From: Mucilaginibacter rubeus
Lineage (GTDB): Bacteria; Bacteroidota; Bacteroidia; Sphingobacteriales; Sphingobacteriaceae
NCBI RefSeq assembly: GCF_014643835.1
Contig: NZ_BMKD01000010.1
Span: 62,001-126,000, forward strand
Reading direction: 5' to 3'
Length of the DNA: 64,000 bases
The translations under genes and the position numbers were made by a program. Of this stretch, positions 57,873-64,000 are shown in pieces; positions within the stretch are counted from its first letter, which is position 1, and every line of letters starts with the position of its first letter. The notes beneath the pieces are model-generated. The model made no database searches. It saw only the letters and a program-made list of their open reading frames with translations, and had not been told where the DNA came from.

Positions 57873-59414
57873 TTAATTCTTAAAGTCCTGATTCTGAAAA
57901 GCCCCCTCCATCATTTTCAAAATAGCGTCCACATATTCCCTGTCATTAGCCAGGCGTGGTACCTTATGCTGACCGCCTAATTTTCCTTTTTCTCTCATCC
58001 AGTTAAAGAAAGTACCATCAGGTGCGCGGCGTACCATCGGGCGGCGAAGGGCCAGGTCTTTAAAACGTTTGGCGTCGTAGTCAGAATTGATACGGCGCAG
58101 GGTTTCATCCAACAGGTCAACAAAACGCTCAAACTCGGCCGGTTTCTTTTCAAATTCAATAATCCACTCATGGGCACCGCATTCATTGCCGTTAAAATAA
58201 ACAGGAGCTGCCGTGTATTCCCTGATAACGGCACCGGTTTGTGAACAGGCTTCGTCCAATGCACGTTCGGCATTGTCAATGATTACCTCCTCGCCAAAGG
58301 CATTGATAAAATGTTTGGTACGACCTGTGATCTGGATCCTGAACGGCGAAAGCGACGAAAACTTAATGGTATCCCCTATCATGTAGCGCCACAGGCCCGC
58401 ATTGGTTGATATGATGAGCGCGTAGTTTTTGTTCAGTTCCACCTCATCAAGGGTAAGCGTTTCAGGGTTTTCATCGTGAAGGTTTTCGATCGGTAAAAAC
58501 TCGTAAAAAACACCGTAATCAAGCATCAGCAGCATATCGCCGGGCTCTTTGGTATCTTGTATGCCGAAGAAGCCTTCGGAAGCGTTATAATTTTCGAGGT
58601 AATACATATCCTCGTGAGGGATCAGCTTTTTAAACTGCTCGCGGTAAGGTGTAAAATTCACCGCGCCATGGAAATACATTTCCAGGTTGGGCCAAATTTC
58701 AAGCAGGTTATTTTTGCCGGTGATCTCCAGGATGCGTTTAAATAACACCAGGTTCCAGGTGGGTACGCCGCTGATACTGGTAACATTAACATCCTTGGTA
58801 GCATGGGCTATCTTCTCAATTTTTTCCTCAAAGTTTTCGAGCAGGGCGATGTCTAAATGCGGTGTACGGTGAAATTCGGCCCACATGGGCAGGTTTTTCA
58901 TGATCACCGCCGAAAGATCTCCAAAGGAAGTATCCGGACTTAACTGACTGATCTGGTGACTGCCCCCAAGTGTTAGGATCTTCCCCGTAAACATACGGGC
59001 GTTAGGCTGATTATTGAAATAAATGGTAAGTAGGTCCTTACCGCCTTTAAAGTGGCATTCTTCCAACGCTTCTTCACTTACCGGGATAAATTTGCTCCTG
59101 TCGCTGGTAGTACCTGATGATTTGGCAAACCAACGGATCTCTGAAGGCCACAGCACATTTTTTTCACCTTTAAGCATCCGCTCAATGTAAGGCTTTAACG
59201 TATCGTAATTTTGTATAGGCACCCGTTCCTTGAACTGGTTCAGGTTTTCGATACTTTTATATTGGTATTTTTTTCCCCACTCTGTATTTTCGGCAACCGA
59301 TACCAGTTGCTCAAACCATTCTTCCTGCACTTCATTAGGGTACTTCATAAAAAGCTCTATCTGGTGGATACGCTTTTTCATGAACCAGGTAAATACGGAG
59401 TTAAAGAGGGTCAT
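57873..59414 (-). CDS. GH3 (auxin-responsive-like) family acyl-adenylate protein
   Basis: A 513-residue protein of the plant-GH3-like family found widely in Bacteroidota. The adenylation-type motifs FAKSSGTTSDRSKFIPVS near residue 94, LENYNASEGFFGIQD near 296 and GLWRYMIGDTIKF near 345 are visible; C-terminal MREKGKLGGQHKVPRLANDR. In plants the family conjugates amino acids to hormones; the bacterial substrate is unknown. The ATG at 59414 (MTLFNSVFTWF) is chosen, seven bases after the lptB stop. Confidence 0.88.
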   Translation of the reverse strand: MTLFNSVFTWFMKKRIHQIELFMKYPNEVQEEWFEQLVSVAENTEWGKKYQYKSIENLNQFKERVPIQNYDTLKPYIERMLKGEKNVLWPSEIRWFAKSSGTTSDRSKFIPVSEEALEECHFKGGKDLLTIYFNNQPNARMFTGKILTLGGSHQISQLSPDTSFGDLSAVIMKNLPMWAEFHRTPHLDIALLENFEEKIEKIAHATKDVNVTSISGVPTWNLVLFKRILEITGKNNLLEIWPNLEMYFHGAVNFTPYREQFKKLIPHEDMYYLENYNASEGFFGIQDTKEPGDMLLMLDYGVFYEFLPIENLHDENPETLTLDEVELNKNYALIISTNAGLWRYMIGDTIKFSSLSPFRIQITGRTKHFINAFGEEVIIDNAERALDEACSQTGAVIREYTAAPVYFNGNECGAHEWIIEFEKKPAEFERFVDLLDETLRRINSDYDAKRFKDLALRRPMVRRAPDGTFFNWMREKGKLGGQHKVPRLANDREYVDAILKMMEGAFQNQDFKN

Positions 59415-59421
59415 AGGGTTA

Positions 59422-60162
59422 TTATTGAGGAAAAACCTTTCGTTTAAGCACAAAGTTTGCCCCAAGATACACTTTCCTCACCATTTCATTCTCAGCCAAT
59501 ACCTCGGGCACGCCTGATTCTAATATTTTACCTTCAAAAAGCAGGTATGCGCGGTCGGTAATCGACAGCGTTTCCTGCACGTTGTGGTCGGTTATTAATA
59601 TACCGATGTTGCGGGTACGCAGTTTGGCCACCATCGCCTGGATCTCCTCTACCGCGATCGGGTCAACCCCGGCAAAAGGCTCATCCAACAGGATAAAGTT
59701 TGGCTCGGCAGCAAGCGCGCGGGCTATTTCTGTACGGCGGCGCTCACCACCCGATAGCAGGTCGCCCCGGTTTTTACGCACTTTGTGCAAGCTAAACTCA
59801 TCGATCAGTTCTTCCAGCTTATCTTTTTGCTTTTCTTTAGACATATCGCCCATTTCCAGCACGGCCTTGATGTTATCCTCAACCGAAAGCTTCCTGAATA
59901 CCGACGCTTCCTGCGCCAGGTAGCCTATGCCCTTTTGGGCACGGCGGTACATGGGGTCCTGGGTTATGTTTTCATTATCCAGGTGAATAGTGCCTTCGTT
60001 AGGTTTTATCAAACCTACTATCATATAAAATGATGTGGTTTTACCCGCGCCGTTAGGCCCAAGTAAACCAACAATTTCGCCCTGTGCCACATCAAAAGAC
60101 ACGTCGTTAACAACGGTACGCTGCTTGTATTTCTTAACTAAATTATCTGCTCTTAGTATCAT
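59422..60162 (-). CDS. lptB: LPS export ABC transporter ATP-binding protein
   Basis: A 246-residue ABC ATPase: Walker [10 protein letters not shown] near residue 35, signature [16 protein letters not shown], Walker [14 protein letters not shown]. The sequence [20 protein letters not shown] and [20 protein letters not shown] are typical of LptB, which powers lipopolysaccharide transport with LptF/LptG. Order recJ, lptB, GH3-family gene on one strand suggests a common transcript. Confidence 0.93.
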   Translation of the reverse strand: MILRADNLVKKYKQRTVVNDVSFDVAQGEIVGLLGPNGAGKTTSFYMIVGLIKPNEGTIHLDNENITQDPMYRRAQKGIGYLAQEASVFRKLSVEDNIKAVLEMGDMSKEKQKDKLEELIDEFSLHKVRKNRGDLLSGGERRRTEIARALAAEPNFILLDEPFAGVDPIAVEEIQAMVAKLRTRNIGILITDHNVQETLSITDRAYLLFEGKILESGVPEVLAENEMVRKVYLGANFVLKRKVFPQ

Positions 60163-60318
60163 TTTTTGTCTGAACCATGATTTATGGGACTCATGGATTA
60201 CCCTGATATTTAACCGTTGATGATTTTGATTTTGCTGATTCTGTTGATTAAAATTTCAGACTATGAACCATGATCTATCAACCATGAACCAAGCCAACTA
60301 ATCTCCAATCACCAACCT
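60163..60318. other. phrase-like spacer between recJ and lptB
   Basis: Repetitive wording such as gattttgattttgctgattc, aaccatgatctatcaaccatg and ctccaatcaccaacctctaat. No gene or promoter element recognised. Confidence 0.5.
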
Positions 60319-62022
60319 CTAATCTCCAAATCGTATCCCCTTCACATTCAACTGTATGGTTCTTCTTTCGCGCCAAACATTTTCTTCTATCGAATAGCAC
60401 ATTTCGAACGGAACACCCGGCCTTAATTGTTCCAGGTACTGGCCGTGGTTAAAGGCTATGCAATCAAATGCTGCCGATCCTTCCTGCATTACGCTCATTT
60501 TAATGTGCGAGCCGCCAACCAAACCCGCGTTACCACTAACATACACATTTTTACTTATGAAAACCGGCGCCATATTTTCGGGTCCGAAAGGAGCAAATTG
60601 GCTCAGGATCCTGAAAAATTTTGGTTCTATCTGGCTTAAACGTAATTCGGCGTCAATTTGTATTTGCTGTATCAATTGTTCGGGTTTTATGGTAGAGCTT
60701 ACCACCTCTTCAAACCTTTCAATAAAAGCTTCAAGGTTTTCGGGGGCCATGGTAAGGCCGGCCGCATACTTATGCCCTCCAAACTGGATCAGCAGGTCCT
60801 TGCAGCCACAAAGCGCTTCATACAGATCATATCCTAAAACCGAACGTGCCGATCCGGCTACATGCCCGTTTGAGCGGGTAAGCACAATGGTAGGGCGGTA
60901 ATATTTTTCGGTAAGGCGCGACGCCACAATACCTATTACCCCTTTATGCCAGTCTTCATTAAACACAACGGTTGATTTACGGGCAATCAATACCTCATCG
61001 CTTTCTATCATGCCAAGCGCTTCGTCGGTAATGTTAAGATCGTGTCCTTTTCGCTCGGTGTTACGCACATTGATCATGGCGCTTTTTTCTTTGGCAACGT
61101 CTTTATCGGTAGCTATCAGTAATTCAACCGCATGTTTGGCGTCGTCTATCCTGCCGGCTGCATTAATGCGCGGACCCAGCGAAAATACTACATCTGATAT
61201 AGTATATGTCCCTGTCTTGCCTGCTATCTCCATTAAAGCTTTAACGCCTATACACGGATCGGTATTTATTTTTTGCAGGCCGAAGTGAGCCAGCACCCTG
61301 TTCTCGCCGGTGATATGAACTATATCACATGAGATGCTGATCACCACCAGGTCGAGATAGCAGTTTACTTCTTCAACCGGGATATCATTCTTTTCGGCAT
61401 AGGCCTGGATCAGCTTGAAGCCAATGCCGCAGCCGGATAATTCCTTATATGGATATTCGCAATCTTCGCGTTTGGGGTCAAGCACCGCTACCGCGTTCGG
61501 GATAGATGCTCCGGGTAAATGGTGATCACAGATGATAAAATCAATGCCTTTTTCATTGGCATAGTCAATTTTATCAACTGATTTAATGCCGCAGTCCAGC
61601 GCTATGATCAGGGTAATACCGTGCTCAGCAGCATAGTCAATTCCCTGGGTAGATATCCCATATCCTTCTTTATAACGGTCGGGGATATAATATTCAATAT
61701 TGGTATACAACTTTCTGAAGAAACTGTAGGTTAGCGCGACAGCTGTGGTGCCATCCACATCGTAATCACCGTAGATCATGATCTTTTCGCCTGTTGTCAT
61801 AGCCTGCTCAATACGGAGGATGGCCTTTTCCATATCCTTCATCAGGAATGGGTCATGCAGGTGCCGGTGATCGGGCCTAAAAAAATAGCGGGCATCTTCA
61901 AAGGTGGTAATACCACGCTGCACAAGCATAGCGCTTAGTACGGTATCAATGTTGAGTTGGGCGGCTAATTTTATTACATCATCATGGTTTGTATTATCCT
62001 TTAGCGCCCAACGTTTATTCAT
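60319..62022 (-). CDS. recJ: single-stranded-DNA-specific exonuclease RecJ
   Basis: A 567-residue DHH-family nuclease: motif YGDYDVDGTTAVALTYSF near residue 80, ALDCGIKSVDKIDYA and the DHH motif FIICDHHLPG, then LGPRINAAGRIDDAKHAVEL and the DHHA1 motif FGGHKYAAGLTM. It degrades single-stranded DNA 5' to 3' in repair. Divergent from the MBL hydrolase gene; a TACCTTTG -7 element at 62071-62078 on the minus strand gives a leader of about 42 bases. Confidence 0.95.
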   Translation of the reverse strand: MNKRWALKDNTNHDDVIKLAAQLNIDTVLSAMLVQRGITTFEDARYFFRPDHRHLHDPFLMKDMEKAILRIEQAMTTGEKIMIYGDYDVDGTTAVALTYSFFRKLYTNIEYYIPDRYKEGYGISTQGIDYAAEHGITLIIALDCGIKSVDKIDYANEKGIDFIICDHHLPGASIPNAVAVLDPKREDCEYPYKELSGCGIGFKLIQAYAEKNDIPVEEVNCYLDLVVISISCDIVHITGENRVLAHFGLQKINTDPCIGVKALMEIAGKTGTYTISDVVFSLGPRINAAGRIDDAKHAVELLIATDKDVAKEKSAMINVRNTERKGHDLNITDEALGMIESDEVLIARKSTVVFNEDWHKGVIGIVASRLTEKYYRPTIVLTRSNGHVAGSARSVLGYDLYEALCGCKDLLIQFGGHKYAAGLTMAPENLEAFIERFEEVVSSTIKPEQLIQQIQIDAELRLSQIEPKFFRILSQFAPFGPENMAPVFISKNVYVSGNAGLVGGSHIKMSVMQEGSAAFDCIAFNHGQYLEQLRPGVPFEMCYSIEENVWRERRTIQLNVKGIRFGD

Positions 62023-62029
62023 ATCTTTG
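62022..62029 (+). promoter_or_regulatory. -7 element (TATCTTTG) of the MBL gene
   Basis: Matches TAnnTTTG, 77 bases before the start at 62106. It overlaps the recJ start codon, so the divergent transcripts overlap at their 5' ends. Confidence 0.55.
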
Positions 62030-62070
62030 CAGCTTGAAACAGTAAATATACTTATGCTCTGTTAAAGAGC

Positions 62071-62078
62071 CAAAGGTA
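62071..62078 (-). promoter_or_regulatory. -7 element (TACCTTTG) of recJ
   Basis: Reads TACCTTTG on the minus strand, 49 bases before the recJ start codon. Confidence 0.55.
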
Positions 62079-62105
62079 CATTCAAAATCTGATACTACGT
62101 TTACT

Positions 62106-62876
62106 ATGGAATTTTTTGCTTTAGGTGAGGGCTCATATTCGGTTGATGCAACCAAGAAATTTATCCCGTTCAATCCCGAAACCGATAACCCCAAAGATCG
62201 CCCGGCTTCGTTGTTTATTCACGTTAACCCCTTCCTCATCAAAACAAAAACCGATCTGATTGTATTGGATACCGGTCTGGGCTTTAAAGATACCCGCGAC
62301 GAGCTCATGCTGCACCAAAACATCCGTAATGCGGGTTTCGATCCGGATGACGTAACCCTGGTGATGATGTCGCACCTGCATTATGACCACTCTGGCGGTT
62401 TGGTAGTTGAGCGGAACGGTAAATTAGTACCCAGCTTCCCGCAGGCCGAACATGTGATCAATAAACAGGAATGGGAGTTTGGGATCAGCGGGAAAGGCTC
62501 ATCATACCATGTTGAAATATTTGAAGCATTACAGGCCGGAGCTAAGATAACTTTCGTTGAAGGCAGCGGTGAGTTTAAACCAGGGATCAGGTATGAACAT
62601 TCGGGTGGTCATTGCCCGGCGCATCAGGTATTTTGGTTTGATATAGAAAGCGAAAAAGTATTTTTTGGCGGTGATGAGCTTCCCGAACCAGAGCAACTGT
62701 TGAGGAAATTCATAGCCAAATACGATATGGACGGCCGCAAGGCTATGATGCTGCGCGAAGAATATGGTAAAAAGGCTGCCGCCGAAGGATGGAAATGCCT
62801 GTTTTACCATGCTAAATCATTCACTATCGGAACCGTTGAAACAGAAGGAGACCATTTTAAGGTTAAACCGGCTTAA
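62106..62876 (+). CDS. MBL-fold metallo-hydrolase
   Basis: A 256-residue metallo-beta-lactamase-fold protein: HLHYDHSGG near residue 95 is the HxHxDH metal motif, followed by ADVEHV-like AEHVINKQEWEFG, HSGGHCPAHQVFW with the next His, and FFGGDELPEP with the bridging Asp. It binds two metal ions, probably zinc, and hydrolyses an ester-like or lactone-like substrate that is not identified. It overlaps the response-regulator gene end by four bases on the other strand. Confidence 0.9.
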   Translation: MEFFALGEGSYSVDATKKFIPFNPETDNPKDRPASLFIHVNPFLIKTKTDLIVLDTGLGFKDTRDELMLHQNIRNAGFDPDDVTLVMMSHLHYDHSGGLVVERNGKLVPSFPQAEHVINKQEWEFGISGKGSSYHVEIFEALQAGAKITFVEGSGEFKPGIRYEHSGGHCPAHQVFWFDIESEKVFFGGDELPEPEQLLRKFIAKYDMDGRKAMMLREEYGKKAAAEGWKCLFYHAKSFTIGTVETEGDHFKVKPA

Positions 62877-63292
62877 TTTTCGGCAGCTACCTCAAAAAGT
62901 TCTTTTATCTTTTCAACGTTGAGCGGCTTGGAGATAAAATCTTTAACCAACGGATATGAACGCGCTTTGTTAATATCGTTGCTGAAAACAGATGATGAAA
63001 TAATATAGATCTTGCTTTTGCCCAGGGGATCGAGGTTGAGGCGCTTATACTCATCCAAAAATTCCCAGCCATTCATAATGGGCATATTAATATCAAGCAA
63101 AATATAATCGGGTAGTTTATTAGGGTCTTTTCTCTGGATATCAGAAAGTTGCTCAATCGCATATTTTCCGTTCAGGCAGGCCATAATTTCTGTATTAAGT
63201 AAAGCTTTCTTTATCAGTTTTATGGAGATAAAGTTATTTATCTCATCATCATCAACCAGCAATACACTTATGGCTTTATTGTTAACATTCAT
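62873..63292 (-). CDS. stand-alone response-regulator receiver
   Basis: A 139-residue CheY-like receiver: acidic pocket VLLVDDDEINN near residues 10-20, phosphoacceptor Asp67 in YILLDINMPIMNGWEFL, IYIISSSVFSND with the signalling Ser, and the FISKPLN lysine. No output domain follows, and no kinase gene is adjacent, so its partner is elsewhere in the genome. Confidence 0.9.
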   Translation of the reverse strand: MNVNNKAISVLLVDDDEINNFISIKLIKKALLNTEIMACLNGKYAIEQLSDIQRKDPNKLPDYILLDINMPIMNGWEFLDEYKRLNLDPLGKSKIYIISSSVFSNDINKARSYPLVKDFISKPLNVEKIKELFEVAAEN

Positions 63293-63469
63293 ATCTAAAA
63301 TTTAAGCGCGTTGTTTTATACGAGACCACAATTCAAAAGGTTATATTCCTTATAGTTGTAAATTATAAAAAACAATACATTAAAACGGCTCCGCAACGTG
63401 AATATTTTATTTAATCTGGCCAATTAAATAAAGTTCAAAAAAACACGGAACAGGAATTAGCCATTGAAT

Positions 63470-63844
63470 TTAAAAGGCGTAGTCATGCTCCACCCGGCAA
63501 ATGCGTACTTTATAATTCAGGTACCATTTATCGCGCCCCTGCTGCTGGGCAAACAGGTGCCGGGCATTAGCTTTCCAGTTCTTAATAGCTTCTACCGACT
63601 GCCAATAAGACACCGTTATTCCAACATTGTTACGCGCCGATTCAACGCCCAGAAAACCTTCCTGCTGCCGGGCCAGTTCAACCATTTCAACAGCCATATC
63701 GCTATAGCCTTGCTCTACACCGGTACGTAGGGATGTAAATATTACCGCATAATAAGGGGGCTGTGGTGTTTGAGCGATAAGCTCTTCTAAATCTCCCCTA
63801 AAGGGAGAGACTTTTGAATTACCTTCAGGATTAGCTGAACTCAT
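63470..63844 (-). CDS. antibiotic biosynthesis monooxygenase (ABM) domain protein
   Basis: A 124-residue protein with an ABM-type ferredoxin fold: YYAVIFTSLRTGVEQGYSD, MVELARQQEGFLGVESARN and VSYWQSVEAIKNWKANARH. Some members oxidise aromatic substrates without a cofactor; the substrate is unknown. The first 25 residues (with KVSPFRGDLEE) are encoded by a copy of the CTCCCC-type repeat (63787-63812), so the original start may have been elsewhere; no other Met precedes the domain. Confidence 0.88.
   Translation of the reverse strand: MSSANPEGNSKVSPFRGDLEELIAQTPQPPYYAVIFTSLRTGVEQGYSDMAVEMVELARQQEGFLGVESARNNVGITVSYWQSVEAIKNWKANARHLFAQQQGRDKWYLNYKVRICRVEHDYAF
63787..63812. repeat. CTCTCCC/GGGGAG palindromic repeat within the ABM gene
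   Basis: On the minus strand gtctctccctttaggggaga and the tail tttagaag match the tctccccttccgggggaga repeat at 28500-28530. It is embedded in the coding sequence and supplies about nine codons. Confidence 0.65.
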
Positions 63845-63868
63845 AATATATATTTGTGTGAAAAATAA

Positions 63869-63893
63869 AAACCCTCCTTGTTTAGGGGAGGGT
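63869..63893 (-). terminator. terminator downstream of gcvP
   Basis: On the minus strand aaccctcc and ggagggtt form an 8-bp stem followed by tttattttt, 12 bases after the gcvP stop codon. Confidence 0.75.
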
Positions 63894-63904
63894 TGATTTA
63901 AAAG

Positions 63905-64000
63905 CTATTCAATCACGCTTTCTTCAAACTCATACTCTTCCAGCGGGGGGCATGAGCAGATCAGCGTTCTGTCGCCATAAGTGTCATTAACCCTGCCCAC
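63905..64000 (-). CDS. gcvP: glycine dehydrogenase (decarboxylating), C-terminal end only
   Basis: Only the last 31 codons lie in the window. They read VGRVNDTYGDRTLICSCPPL followed by an acidic tail (EEYEFEESVIE), which is the usual C-terminus of GcvP, the P protein of the glycine cleavage system. The rest of the gene lies to the right. A terminator follows at 63869-63893. Confidence 0.8.
   Translation of the reverse strand: MGRVNDTYGDRTLICSCPPLEEYEFEESVIE

Noticed and set aside
1-64000. CRISPR array, tRNA, rRNA, riboswitch, prophage
   Set aside because: The spacers were read for regular direct repeats, cloverleaf-like sequences and phage-type genes; none was found. Repeats here are palindromic and dispersed, not regularly spaced. 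A covariance-model search was not possible.

Overview
The window looks like a chromosomal segment from a Bacteroidota bacterium of the Sphingobacteriaceae type (Mucilaginibacter or Pedobacter-like). The reasons are a SusC/SusD pair with a GH144-like glucanase, proteins of families that are mainly Bacteroidota (DUF5686, BT_3928, DUF1599, an SDR-type threonine dehydrogenase, a Y_Y_Y/LuxR one-component regulator), many TAnnTTTG-type -7 promoter elements, an almost complete lack of Shine-Dalgarno sequences, and many palindromic intergenic repeats. No rRNA, tRNA, CRISPR array, prophage or integrated element was seen. Both ends cut through genes: an unknown gene at the left, and the last codons of glycine dehydrogenase gcvP at the right.

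Layout. 1-7 kb: two unknown proteins, a large repeat, a 27-codon mini-gene with its own terminator, a DoxX protein, a TauE/SafE permease, a DUF5995 protein and a YhcC-type radical SAM protein. 7-11 kb: an acyltransferase-3, a secreted CE7-like acetylesterase and an outer-membrane barrel, probably one envelope/polysaccharide acetylation unit. 11-16 kb: a 5'(3')-nucleotidase divergent from a DeoR regulator with shared dyads, SRPBCC, rhodanese, YkuK, PlsC and NUDIX genes. 16-20 kb: repeats and gene debris, then a coupled EVE/CBM9/GHL10-like operon. 20-25 kb: a secreted protein with a rare strong Shine-Dalgarno, a sulfotransferase with APS kinase, two reading frames broken at homopolymers, and holA. 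25-30 kb: an HsdR_N protein, tdh, yebC, DUF2442 and a protein with seven GFKPRFNA-like repeats.

30-40 kb is a compact polysaccharide utilisation locus on the minus strand: regulator, SusC, SusD, terminator-like hairpin, GH144-like glucanase, esterase. The hydrolase family suggests beta-1,2-glucan as the substrate. 40-52 kb: trhO, a DUF5686 protein, kbl, pheS with two coupled genes (a Rieske-like lipoprotein and a TetR regulator), creD with paired operator-like dyads, an rlmD-type methyltransferase and a phosphoribosyltransferase. 52-57 kb: a toxin-antitoxin remnant cut by a repeat, the DUF1599/BT_3928/permease/aroK operon, folP, and a RAYT transposase between two REP-type palindrome clusters. 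57-64 kb: the recJ, lptB and GH3-family genes, an MBL hydrolase, a stand-alone receiver, an ABM monooxygenase and gcvP.

Most of the window is ordinary core genome. The less ordinary items are the RAYT/REP unit whose expected start codon reads ATA, a U UUU UUA slippery heptamer directly before a stop codon with the reading continuing in the -1 frame, the 27-codon mini-gene with its own terminator, the seven-repeat protein, the strong Shine-Dalgarno, and repeats that have cut into or been absorbed by coding sequence.
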